A stretch of DNA of 64,000 nucleotides from Wuchereria bancrofti (taxonomy: Eukaryota > Nematoda > Chromadorea > Rhabditida > Onchocercidae). The notes beneath the pieces were generated by a model. That model saw only the letters and a list, made by a program, of their open reading frames with translations. It did no database searches and was not told where the DNA came from. A program made the position numbers and the translations under genes. Position 1 is the first letter of the stretch; each line of letters starts with the position of its first letter. The stretch spans positions 7,300,399 through 7,364,398 of the forward strand of contig SSBO01000001.1 in the NCBI GenBank assembly GCA_005281725.1, read 5' to 3'. Below, piece after piece: positions 29,101-39,572 of the stretch.

Positions 29101-30016
29101 TGTAAAGCCTACGTAACATATGTATGAGAGGAAGGCCTTATAAAGAGACATTAGCTGAGGTGCCTTAAGTGAAATTTCCCTCTTTTTTATATTAGAAAAC
29201 TTAGTTGCTTAGAGTGTATTGAAAATATCCCACTCTAGAGATATACAATAAATATATAAAATGAAATGAAATAAAATTAAAAGAGTTGGAGAGAGAGAGA
29301 TAGAGAAAAAAAGGAGAAGAGAAAAAATAGAAAAGAAATTATTGATATTTGAAACAATAAAAAAAAAATGGAGAGAGAGAAAGGTTTAAAAAAGTTCTTG
29401 CAAAAAAACGGAGAAGAAAAAAAAGAAAGGATGATAGAAGTAAAGCCAAGTTTAAAGCATATGTAATTTTTTTTTATTGCTGTCGGAGATGCATTTATTA
29501 TGTCTTGTTCAGGCCTGTTGTCTTCGAGATATAGCGGAAGACATGCCTAAAACTCAGTAAATATATTTTAATTCCTATTCATAACAGGCCCATCGTATTT
29601 ACACTTATTTCATATTGTGTATCTCTTTAAATCAGTTAAATTTTTTTAATCTTGACAATTTATCTTTGAATTGAATTAATTAAATTATCACAATTGTCAC
29701 TAAACAGATTTAATTTGTAAACTTTAATTCTAATTTTGTTTAATTGTGTTATGATGCAATGAAATCCTTATAAAAATTGTTTTTTCTTATTTTACTTTTT
29801 ATTTTTTCTTTTTTTGTTTCAGATTTGAACATTATTTGCGAAATCGTGCAGATGATCGTTCCGGACGTTCGTTAATTAATTTTCCCACTCGGACGGGAAA
29901 TTTCTTACCAATTCAGGTTGCGCGAGTGCGCACGGAAGAATTGTGTAGCACAAGGAGTGAACCGGATCTTCGACCTATGGCGCTTGATGACTTCTCCTGC
30001 AGGTCATCATTATTTT

Positions 30017-30051
<35 letters not shown>

Positions 30052-33000
30052 AAATGGTAAGAAAATCAAATCATGAAGATTAAAATTTTGTACGATGTAT
30101 TATTGGTAAATTAATTAATCAGAAAAGGAAATGTAAGCATGAATGGCTTAAATGAGAAATTTCGGAATTTCACAAATCAACATTATTAATTTGTTATTTT
30201 ACTCATTTCTAATTACTTTTTGCTGCCATATTTCTGGAATTTTATTATAATATTGAAATTTCTTAAAATTCATGTAAAATTAAAATTTCGATGATAGATG
30301 GTTTGTGGCATTATTTGATTATTCTCATCATATGAGTCCAAATGCAAACGCACAACAGGAAGAACTTTCATTTCGAAAACATCAACTAATTAAGGTTATT
30401 TTTATCTTTGTCTTTCTCTCTCTCTTTCCGCCTCTCTCTCTTCCTTTTTTATCGTTTCTTTTTATTTCGATCATTATTCTTAATCGTTTCTTTTCTTTTC
30501 TTCTCGGATTAATTAATTAATCATGTGATGAGTTTATTTTTAGGTTTTTGGTGATGTTGATCAAGATGGTTTTTACACTGGACAGATTGGTCATCGTATC
30601 GGACTTGTTCCTTCAAATATGGTAATTGAAATTGCTAAAGATGATTTGATGCCACCACAACGACGTCGTTCAGATGCTGCTACAACCCTGGAACCATCTT
30701 TACGACGAATGCGCTGGGGTTCATTAAAGTCAAGAAGTTATGATCACGCTGGTGATCGTCGACCACCACGAAGCAGGTAATAGAAAGTTATTTAACTAAC
30801 TATGGAAAATATAGCCTATAATTTATATATTTGGTCAAATTGAAATTAATTGTAACAGACTAATTATTGAGAGATTTTAGGATGATAACAGTGGATGGTG
30901 AGCAATATCCATCTATTGATCGACGTGATCACTCGTTACCCAACAGATCAGGTGATTATTTCGGAACATCATTCAGGCGTATACCTGTTGGTGATTATCG
31001 GTTGCTTTCCGCAAGAAGCGAATATGGTGGTAGAGGAGGAAGTGGTGCTGTTGGTGATGAATATGATATGTATCCACCGAACGGAAGACACACACTTGAC
31101 TATTACGGTTATGCACGTGATTATAGGTTTGTAAGTTTCATTTTTAAGAAGCAATTAGGCTAAATTTAAGTTTTACTCAAATCTCAGACTTGGAATTAAT
31201 ATAATATAATTGCAGACCTCGTGAAATAACAGCTGATCGGGATCGTAGAGAATATTACATGGATGAAAGAGATTTATCGGAACGTGAAAGAGCTGATTTC
31301 TATGAATCTGAAGGACCTCGAGATCCTCGGGAACGTGCTTATCGCGATATACGTGAAGGTCGAGACATGCGAGATTACCGTGATTATCGAGGTTCAAAAT
31401 ATCCGCGTGAAGCAAGTATGACGAGACGAGAGCGGGATTATTTGGAGGAACATGATGATCAAAAAATGCGTGATTATAGGTAATTTGGGCGGAAAAAGTG
31501 TATATACATATATGCAAAAAAAGATTAAAAAGATATAGTATTCAAATGTTGACAACAATCGGGGAGCAAAAGAGATTGGACAATTCCTATCTAAATTAAA
31601 ATAGATGTAATTTGTTTATTAGGAAGGGATTTAATAAATTAGATTCAGCATTCAGCATAAATCTACATCATTAGATTCAGCATAAATCTACTAAAGCATT
31701 AGTCATTGCAGCTAGCTAATTTCAGGGATTCTCGTGAGTACAGGGATCAACGTGAAGTAGCAGAGTACCGTGAAATGAGGAAAGACCGAGAAGTAGATCA
31801 AGGCGTTAGGGATGCAAGGAATTACGACAGAAGGTGTGATTATGGTAGGCTTGAAAAAAGTCACGGATCAATGCGGGAATATGGAGTTTCAACTGGTGTT
31901 GCTCAGTCGCATTACCCATCTGAAACTATTGCAGCTACTGAGGATTCGCGGTAAATTCAATATCATTTCGTTAGCAGGAAGAAAAAAAGAGAATGCCTAA
32001 ACTATACAGCTCATTTCATGAAACTATCCTAGGCTCGTCTACAACGCATAGCCCATCTCATGTAACTGTTAATAATTAATAGTCAGTCCGTCATTTTCCT
32101 AACTTAAAATTATTTAGCATGTTCACGCGTAACACATCATTGAAATTTATAAACTTTCGTCAATAATTTAAAAAAACACATAAATTTACTTAAATAAAAA
32201 GATTAGTTAACCATTTCATTCAAATGAATAAACTTGTTCATGTTAATTTCTGGAATTTTTTTTCCTCCAATTTCATAGTGGAATTATAAATAACGACAGA
32301 TCTTTTTTTTTTCAGGCAAGGTAGAATGAATGGTGGTATGGTAGTACGGAAATTTGTAGCTAAATTTGATTATGACTCACGTGAATTAAGTCCAAACGTT
32401 GATGCGGAACAGGTTAGTCATGTCCGCAGCAAGTGATACTAATTGTTATCATCTAACAATCATATCAAATTATTTCTATAGGCAAAGAACAATTGAGCAA
32501 TTAATTGAAAACCAATAATTGATAAAAATAATAATATTAATAATAATAAATAATAATAAATAAATGCAAAAACTATCGAATACTCACAGATACGCGATCA
32601 AAAAAAAATTTTTTTGTTTAGGTTGAATTATCATTTCATGCTGGTGATGTTATCACTGTATATGGGGAAATGGATGAAGACGGTTTTTTTATGGGTGAAT
32701 TAAATGGTATTCGTGGCTTGGTACCATCAAATTTCCTTCATACTTCATCACCAAATTTATTATTGCCAACACAAATGCCACATCATCAACAACAACAACA
32801 ACAACAACAAGCCTCGCAAGTAGTGCCTCCAATTACAGTTCCTATTCCAGAGCAGCAGCCAAAACCGAAAGGTGTTGTTTTTCAAGAAAATGCTAAAAAG
32901 GTTAGCTATATAGCTATATACATATGAAATTCCATCGTACATCCAATTGCTTTATTCTCTTTTTAATTATCATTTATGATAAAAGATAGGGAATATTGAT

Positions 33001-33808
33001 TAGTTTCACACTTTATTCTATCGTATTACTATCACTTAAAGGAATTTATGCATATGGAAATAAACCTTAACTGTACCTACTGTTATTTTCAAATTAAAAG
33101 ATATGAATGGAATTTGGTTGATTTAAAGTCCAAATTTACAAGTAAAAGTTGAAAGTAAAAGTTATGCAAATAGAAACTCAATCCTTTTTTTATTATCTTG
33201 ATCTATTTATTACAGTAAAATTATATTTTTAGTCATTGCCCAGCCGACAAAGTAGTCAAGTATCATCAACAAGTAAATCTATCCCACAAGCATCCATGAA
33301 ATCGAAAAGTGGAGCAGCAATTGGTACCCAAAAGACATTATCAAAGAAACCAAGTGAATCCAGCGCTAAATCCACTCCTAATGCCAGGAAAACATCACAA
33401 ACCGGTAAAAAGGAAGGTGTTGTTAAGGTAAAATAGATTCCTGTTCACTTCATAAGTAAAAGTTAAAAGTAGAAGTTATGCAGATAGAAATTCAATCGTT
33501 CTTTTTTACCATTTTGATCTATTATAGTAAAATTACTATGCGTCGGAAATGTTTTTAGTCATTGTCTGGTCGATTTCTTCGCTAACTTAAATACTTCTAT
33601 CTTGATAGTAGCAATAGCTTGAAGAGTATAAATTAAAAATAAAATAATAAAAAAAGAGAAAATATGCATTTCAAATGGAATAATCTTCCCTAACTCCATC
33701 GCAATTTGTCACACTATATTTTTTGTTTCAGCTAAACTTTATTTTTTAGTTAAAATTATAGGTAAGAACCTTCTAAATTAATATCATTTTTTTCAGAAAA
33801 AATCTTGA
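11165..33808 (+). CDS. rimb-1: RIM-binding protein (RIMBP/RIMB-1), presynaptic SH3-FN3 scaffold
   Basis: RIMBPs tether presynaptic calcium channels to RIM at the active zone through SH3 domains. Exons: 11165-11569, 13071-13437, 17340-17606, 17826-17974, 18318-18441, 18809-18985, 25014-25234, 26046-26331, 26934-27032, 27199-27338, 28524-28687, 29823-30002, 30298-30394, 30544-30776, 30881-31126, 31216-31479, 31726-31950, 32316-32412, 32622-32900, 33233-33427 and 33797-33808. All phases close, giving about 1408 residues. SH3-1 lies at about 107-172 (MDEDQFYHGE, GLVPSNYVE), three FN3 domains at 258-525, a Thr/Ser/Gly-rich linker follows, SH3-2 at about 860-925 (WFVALFDYSHHMSPN), an Arg/Asp/Tyr-rich spacer at 970-1214, and SH3-3 at about 1224-1290 (MDEDGFFMGE, GLVPSNF). 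The start is uncertain: more 5' exons may exist. The end may be KKS-stop at 33808 (shown), a stop at 33436 by intron retention, or 33585. AATAAA at 33808-33813 overlaps the last stop. His/Gln tracts open the protein. Confidence 0.92.
11570..13070 (+). other. RIMB-1 intron 1
   Basis: AT-rich sequence with A and T homopolymers. No exon or element recognised. It splits the first SH3 domain at the same kind of position (ELPLQ / AGEYILVHG) as the introns that split the second and third SH3 domains. Confidence 0.75.
15644..15776. repeat. ATCAT/TATCAT-rich array with 28-nt direct repeat
   Basis: The segments 15678-15705 and 15746-15773 match at 26 of 28 positions (TGTCxCATCTTACTxTATCA core). They sit in a run of CRTATCAT-like motifs in RIMB-1 intron 2. 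The array is complementary in motif to the one at 18670-18760. Confidence 0.75.
17018..17090. repeat. AAT/AAC trinucleotide microsatellite
   Basis: Interrupted AATAAC and AATAAT units about 250 bp upstream of the first FN3 exon of RIMB-1. Confidence 0.75.
17700..17775. repeat. AAT trinucleotide microsatellite in the short intron between FN3 exons
   Basis: AATAAT, AATAGT and AACAGT units fill the middle of the 219-bp intron 17607-17825. Confidence 0.75.
18670..18760. repeat. ATGAT pentanucleotide array
   Basis: Repeated ATATG/ATGAT/ACGAT pentamers in the intron between 18441 and 18809, ending about 50 bp before the next exon. This is the reverse-complement flavour of the 15644-15776 array. 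Confidence 0.8.
18986..25013 (+). other. RIMB-1 intron 6, 6.0 kb, the longest in the gene
   Basis: It interrupts the third FN3 domain. Contents are AT-rich, with a TAA microsatellite at 20756-20820, a purine-rich stretch at about 21130-21240 and scattered homopolymers. Open frames up to 96 codons are Lys/Ile/Phe strings. No exon or nested gene recognised. Confidence 0.7.
20756..20820. repeat. TAA/TAG trinucleotide microsatellite
   Basis: About 65 bp of TAATAA with TAG and CAG interruptions inside RIMB-1 intron 6. Confidence 0.8.
26639..26828. repeat. Minisatellite, about six copies of a 30-32-bp unit
   Basis: The unit is approximately CTAACTTTGTAATCGCAAA followed by TAGTCTGGCCTTA. Six degenerate copies lie head to tail, the last ending about 105 bp before the RIMB-1 exon at 26934. 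Confidence 0.85.
28752..29025. repeat. Long TTA trinucleotide microsatellite
   Basis: About 270 bp of TTATTATTG and TTACTA units just downstream of the RIMB-1 exon ending at 28687. It is the longest simple repeat in the window. Confidence 0.85.
29280..29440. repeat. Purine-rich tract in RIMB-1 intron
   Basis: GAGAGAGAGA and AAAGGAGAAG blocks make up about 160 bp of mostly A/G sequence between exons 28524-28687 and 29823-30002. Confidence 0.6.
30023..30050. repeat. A28 homopolymer
   Basis: Twenty-eight consecutive A residues start 20 bp after the donor of the RIMB-1 exon 29823-30002. Length is likely to vary or to be an assembly artefact. Confidence 0.85.
33141..33585 (+). repeat. Tandem duplication of an intron end plus exon start at the RIMB-1 3' end
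   Basis: About 110-125 bp ending at the RIMB-1 acceptor and first codons (copy 1, 33141-33251) recurs at 33455-33580 (copy 2). Shared blocks include AGTAAAAGTT, AGTTATGCA, TAGAAA, TCAATC, TTGATCTATT, AGTAAAATTA and TTTTTAGTCATTG. Copy 2 keeps a usable acceptor at 33557-33558 and then reads SLSGRFLR-stop, ending at 33585. Confidence 0.85.
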
Positions 33809-34701
33809 ATAAAATAAGAAAATTTTGCTTCGATGATCGATAATTGTTGTTCTTCCGTATTTCTCGGATTTTGGCAACAGCGACAATTGCAACTAATATA
33901 CACTGCTATTAATATCACTGTTATTATTCATATTATAGTATTACAATTTAAAACGCAATACTTTCAATAATGCCAAATGAAGTCGATATTTCTTAATTTT
34001 CTTCTTCAAATAACAGTTAGATCATCATATAGTGTTTTTCGTTTTTTCTTTCGTTTTATTTTTCCATTTTATTTATTTCTTCTTTTTTCTTACATGATGT
34101 CATTGCAAATCATTTCATTACCATTATTATTATTTACTATTTATTATTATTAATATTATTAAATTATTATTACAGTCTTACATGGCATAATGTGGCAGTA
34201 ACGTTTTGATCAGTTGATACAAATTATTCCATGTGTCTCATGCTCTTCATAATAAAAACACTACATTATATAATCTTTAAGCATGTCGCATAAGACTGTT
34301 TAATTTCAAAAACATGCTGAACTATCTTCTCTCCAGAAAATAAAATTAAGTGTGTCGATTAATTCGAGTAATGTTTGGATGTTTTCACATGTCAGAAAAT
34401 ATATCATTCAAAATACATTTTTCAAAATACAAAAAAAAAAGAATTCTAACTGTTAACTTTCTTTGAACCTCGAAGGCTTTTCCAAACACTCAAGCATGCA
34501 GCGTGAAATATGGTGATTATAAATATGAACACTAAATTATAAATTAAATGCTAGCAATCTTGAATATTCGAAAATACACATTTAAATTAATGTAAAAAAA
34601 AAACATGCAAACATATTATGCTGCAATGTTCACATCTGGAATAAATTAATTTTGCATAAAAGCTAAAATGTGAGTGAAAATAAGGTGATTATTAGGATTG
34701 A
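33809..34701. other. Convergent intergenic region between RIMB-1 and the COMM-domain gene
   Basis: AT-rich sequence with an ATT-rich patch at about 34110-34175. It should carry the 3' UTRs of the two convergent genes. No gene recognised. Confidence 0.65.
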
Positions 34702-35641
34702 TCACTGCATACTTTCACCTTGCATTTTACGCAACTCCTGTAGAAAACCGACAAATTCAGAAACAGAAATCCGAGTATTTCTTAGTTTTATTTCTCCACG
34801 CTTTCTTGTTCTAAATTCAATATTCACAAACATTTTGCCATGCGTGTCCGCTTTATTTGAGCCAGCAACATTTACTGAAAATAATGCCGAATATATGAGA
34901 TGAAGAAACACTCATAAAAAAAATTATTTTTATATGACGAAATATAGAAAAAGAAAAAAGGAATTAGAAAATCCTCTATCAATTTCATCCCATCAAGGCT
35001 AATTTATACAATGCTGTTTTAACATGATCACTTATCTGAGCTAATGATGGTTCATAATAATCTTTTTTGAAATTAAAGAAGCTAATATTTAATTGTAAAA
35101 TAATTATGGAATAATTTGTTTAGGGAGAGACTTGAATTACCCTAAACAATCTTCAATGGATTTTTAAACTTCTTTAAGGTAATAGTTAATAATTTTGCTT
35201 CCCAATGTTTCAAGCAATTTTGCTATCTGCAAAAAGAACTTATTCGCATCATTCAAACATTAAATGTGAAGTGAAATTAAATCAACTGATAAAAAAAGAT
35301 GCTACTCAAACAGCGTATTATGGCTTAATTGTTTCTTTATAGTTGCAAAATAGATGTTTAGAGTGTATCTTATCTTAAAACTCCTTGTTAGTAAAGCTTC
35401 TTGAAACAGTATCTCATCATACTGTGATCCTTACTATATTTGCATAACGTTGATGTTCGAAATAACTTTATGATAATTTATTAATGATTAAAATTGTTTG
35501 AAAAAAATTTCAATTTTTTTTAAAATTGTTTAAATTTCAAAACATTGTGGCACTCCATGGATGAAATATCTATTTGCACTTACCAATTAATGAATATCCA
35601 ACACACTCTAATGTTTCCATTAATTCATATATAGAGTTCAT
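34702..35641 (-). CDS. Probable COMM-domain-containing protein, internal exons unresolved
   Basis: COMMD proteins are small subunits of the Commander complex, acting in endosomal recycling and cullin or NF-kB control. The best-supported exon is the last, 34702-34874 (acceptor TTTTCAG, entry phase 1). It reads VNVAGSNKADTHGKMFVNIE, then RTRKRGEI, then ISVSEFVGFLQELRKMQ, close in pattern to the end of the COMM domain (beta strands, then an F-x-x-F-L-x-E-L helix), most like COMMD7. A plausible first exon is 35584-35641, starting at ATG 35641 (MNSIYELMETLECVGYSLI) with a perfect GTAAGT donor in phase 1. Between them 35040-35240 and 35340-35440 contain candidate exon fragments (IAKLLETLGSKIINYYLKE; KKDYYEPSLAQISDHVKTA), but I could not close the reading frame. 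It is convergent with RIMB-1 and divergent from AsnRS. Confidence 0.45.
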
Positions 35642-35731
35642 TGATTTAGATGCAAATAAGCAATCATCCAAGCGTCATCTTTCTGCTAAATAGGTTATTT
35701 ATAAAAATGGGAAATATTTCTAAAAATCCAT

Positions 35732-35845
35732 TACCATGAATCGAACCATTCTCAAACTTGCCACCACCAATCGGAATAATTCTTAAACTAGCCACCAGGA
35801 ATCGGAGTCATCCCCAACTTCATGAATCAGAACCTTTTCAAAACC
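35732..35845. repeat. Minisatellite, about four copies of a 27-31-bp unit
   Basis: The unit is approximately ACCACCAATCGGAATCATT followed by CTCAAACTAGCC. Copies differ at several positions each. Confidence 0.75.
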
Positions 35846-35934
35846 GGAAAGAGTCCACCCTCAACTAGCTTCGGAGATAGTTCATTGTTGCACATGGTGC
35901 TGATGCAACATACTGCAACTCTGCTTTAGGGATT

Positions 35935-36110
35935 GATGAGATATAAGGGAGAGAGAGAAGGAGCAGAGATTGATGAGAATTGATAAGGATCTTGCTGTTT
36001 AGAGAGAGGGGGAAGGAGAACAGAGATCGACGAAAATTTGTTAATAGTGGTGATGATAAAGGGACAAAGAAAGAGAGAGAGGGGGAGAGACTTGATAATT
36101 GTTATTAATC
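35935..36110. repeat. GA-rich imperfect tandem duplication
   Basis: GAGAGAGA-rich blocks recur at about 35950, 36003 and 36069. Each of the first two is followed by an AGCAGAGAT or AACAGAGAT and a GATGAG/GACGAA sequence, indicating a duplicated unit of roughly 60 bp. Confidence 0.6.
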
Positions 36111-36394
36111 TTGGATATTGTATGTAAAGACCTGTGGACAATTTGCTTAGAATCGGGAAAAGAATATTATATATCGTAAATAAGTGAAGTATTTATTTAT
36201 CTTAATAATTTCTTTTCACTCTTGTTTTTTTATTAGTTTCGCTCATCAATACATCTGAAGAGGATTTTTTTTCACTAAATTTTTAAAATGTTATTAATTC
36301 TAATAATCTTGTAAGTTATTGCAGAATAGTAGATGCAAAGCAAAGATGGTATATGCTAGATAGAATAGCCAGCTTAATTTAACAAGTGGAAAGA

Positions 36395-39300
36395 ATGTCC
36401 GTAAAAGCTGCTATCAAGTTGCTTCAGTCACATCCTGTTTTGTCATTACTGCAGATAAATCAGAAATTAAAGGACATACGAATACAGGTTTGTGGTTTTA
36501 TGTTTATCGTTGTGAAGGACGAATCAGGTCATATTGCTGTATAGTATAGCGCAGAAGAATATTTTGTATATTACATTAAGTCGTTAAATTTGTTTCGCTT
36601 AACTTTTATTTTTAGGCTTAATTATTCCATATATATATAGAGGGGTTTAGTTGTTTAAAGAAGCTTTTTTTTCCAAAGGAGATGTAATGGGTTTTAAAAA
36701 GGCCTAAGTTTTCTGAATTGTCAATTGTTAAATGTTGAACTAATGTTATCATTTGTCACTTTCATTATAAATTAAAGATTTCTGTGTATTTGATTCTTCA
36801 TTTTCTCCCCTTTTGAAGAAACTATTGGTTTTTTTAGGGATGGGCACGTCGAGTAGAAACACGTGGGAAATTCTTGTTTTTGCATGTCAGTGATGGATGT
36901 TCGTTAAAAACGATACAAGCTGTGGTACAGCGTGATATTTGTCCTAAAGTATCGGTTGGTAGTGCTGTGGATATCGTTGGCGATTGGGTAATGAGTAATG
37001 GTAAGCAACAAAACATGGAACTGTTTGCTACAAATTGTGAAGTTGTTGGACTTCAGCAAAAAAGCGTAAGTTTTTTTCTTACTTCTTCATACCGAAACTA
37101 GTTGGCTTCTGTATCATCATTCTAGCTAGTCCTGACATCATATCATCATTAATGGAGACTTCTCATTGTTTTACTGATAGTCTGTTGAATTATTATAAAC
37201 TGTGTTTGATTTTAAATAATTTTTCCGCTGACCCATGGTTTCAAACTTCCATTCACCAAAGCTTGTTCAGTTCAACACGTGATTTCCATGATGTTGATCG
37301 CGTATTCTGCAAAGTTTAGTTCAGCGAATTGCCTACCGAAGAAAGTTGTGCGGATGTTACACGTAGAAAATATCATTTACGTATGAAATCCATCCCATTC
37401 ATGTGTCTGCTGCGGCTACGATCTCGGCTAGACCAGTTGAGTCGATCTTTTTTTCAGGTTTCTTTCCATTACATTGTTGTGGAACATTTATTGATTGTAA
37501 AAAAAAATCAGTGATTTTTCTACTGGGATAACTTGTTAAAATGAGTGATTCTCGTTAGGAATAAGTACTTCTTTGTTCAGTGAACCTAACTTATGTCTTT
37601 CCTTCTAATACGTGACTGCTGAGTTAAATATGTTTATCTCTCTGGCATTTTCCATAAGTTATTATATTTGAATTCGAAATATGGTCCAGCACTAGATTGT
37701 CTCTTATTATTGGTACTACATTATTAAGAAATGCAAAAATGCTGAGTTTTTCATTTTTGAAATTGCATTAGCTTGAAAAGATACTTTTTTAGAAGGAATT
37801 ATTCTTCTATGTGGATACACCGCTGTTAACTCACAATGACTGCGAAGGTGCTGGTGATATATTTATTGTCCAGGTGTTAACGAATATTTTATTGTCTTTA
37901 TCAATTATTTTATTAGACAAATGGAAAATAAGTAAATGAGAAAAGCGAAAAAACCAGTTGTTAGGAAGCAGCATCACTAGAAAAGGCGAAAATTTTCTTG
38001 GATTATATTTACGGTCAATATTTTTCTTCCATATTTTTGTTCCACGGTATCTTGAGTAGCCTACTTAACCATTTGTTGAAGTGTTTTGTTCCTTGATTCA
38101 TGTATTAATGCCAAAGATATTCAGAAAGTCCGTTCTTTATCAGTAATAACTATTGGGAGCCGGAAATCACAGATGTCACAAATTCAGACAATTAAAATTT
38201 TTCCCGTTTTTCAGGCTGGTAAGCGAAATTATTTCGGTGATCAAGCAGTTTATTTACCAGTTTCAAGCCAACTACATCTGGAATCCTTTGTTGGGTATGT
38301 TGAGTTGTATGTATTTATTTTTACCGCATCCTGTATTTTGCAGTTGTTCCATATATATTATTTTCATCGAACAAAAATTCCTTAATTCCAAAAAATGCTT
38401 CTTTAGTTTATGCCAATATTGAGTCCCACAATATTGATATCTGTAATTTATTGCAGCAGCCTACCGAAGGTATACACAATAGCACCTGCATTACGTGCTG
38501 ACCATTCGCAGACTCGACAACATTTGGCAGAATTTCGAATGTTGGAGGCGGAATATGCGTTTGCAGATGATTTAGAGCAGTTATGCGATTTGGTGGAGCG
38601 TTATGTCAACTATGTGATAGATGGAATGCTTAGTTGTGATATGAAGGAAATCAAATCAATGATGCAAGTTTTTTGCAATGAGGTCAGTTAGTTCCTCATT
38701 TTCAGAAAGTTACAAGAAGTGATAAATTTGATCATTAAAACACTGAAAGTTTACACGTAACAAGAATTAGATTAGAAATTGCTTTAGCTAAATCTCGGCG
38801 ATGATATTTTGGTTCAGGTTGCTTGGTGATGTCACAGTCTCACTTGTAAGCAAAACTTTTCTTTCAGAGTGCAAAAGTGCAGTCACTTTTGTGGACTAAT
38901 GGTTCTCGGAAGCCATTTCTCCGTATCCAGTATGACGAAGCGGCTGCTATATTGCAAAGTAAGGGTGAAATGATACCTGGAGGACGGTTTAGCAAAGAGA
39001 ACGAGTTAACCATGGTGAAGCACTGTGCTGGGCCCTTATTTGTCCTCCGTTATCCGCATACGCAGAAGCCTTTCTACATGAAACGTTATGGCAATTATGT
39101 GAGTATTAAATTTTTTACTGTATTAAAACTTCTGTATTGACAGATCTTTTCTTCTTGCTTTATTAAGACCGTTAGTCATGCATTAATATTTTCCAGTGAG
39201 AACCATTATTATGACTAATTAATTAAGATGCCAAACTCACGAATAGTGATGAGAGGAAGTAAAAATAGTTTTCGTTAAAATTGTAAAGTAAGCCATTTAC

Positions 39301-39572
39301 TTTACAATTTGCAGGCAGAGTGTTTCGACTTGTTGGCACCATTTGTTGGTGAGTTAGCTGGTGGTTCGTTGAGGGAGCCAGATTCAGAAGAGCTCCGTCG
39401 CCGTGGATGCGATGACTCGTTGGATTGGTATTTGGAAATGAGACAGCATGGCCATCCACCTAGTGCAGGATTTGGCATCGGTTTGGAACGTTTCATGCAA
39501 GCCTTGTTTGGTATTCTAAACATAAAGGACACGGTAGCATTCCCGAGATGGTATAAGCATTGTCCAAGCTAA
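36395..39572 (+). CDS. nars-2: Asparaginyl-tRNA synthetase, mitochondrial/bacterial type (NARS2-like)
   Basis: A class IIb synthetase charging tRNA-Asn, presumably for mitochondria. Eight exons close in phase to about 444 residues: 36395-36487, 36838-37065, 37320-37457, 37793-37873, 38215-38294, 38457-38682, 38868-39098 and 39315-39572. An N-terminal OB-fold anticodon domain (GWARRVETRGKFLFLHVSDG) is followed by the catalytic core: DTPLLTHNDCEGAGDIF, SSQLHLESFVG, motif 2 LRADHSQTRQHLAEFRMLEAE, then FDLLAPFVGELAGGSLRE and motif 3 GFGIGLERFMQALFGI. Human NARS2 has 477 residues and similar C-terminal wording, so this is not the cytosolic filarial AsnRS antigen. Motif 2 has LRAD where the family usually has FRAE. 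No clear transit peptide is visible at the chosen start (MSVKAAIKLLQSHPVL), so localisation is inferred from family only. AATAAA lies at 39695-39700. Confidence 0.93.

Larger units (their letters stand above)
35642..36394. other. Divergent spacer between the COMM-domain gene and AsnRS
   Basis: It contains a minisatellite (35732-35845) and a GA-rich imperfect duplication (35935-36110). A 3' splice site (TTATTGCAG, AG at 36323-36324) lies 71 bp before the AsnRS start and suits spliced-leader addition. No gene recognised. Confidence 0.6.

Noticed and set aside
36395..39572. The cytosolic filarial AsnRS antigen
   Set aside because: Length, the GWARRVE/SDG start and the VGELAGGSLRE to GFGIGLER ending fit the mitochondrial/bacterial-type NARS2 better than the longer cytosolic enzyme.
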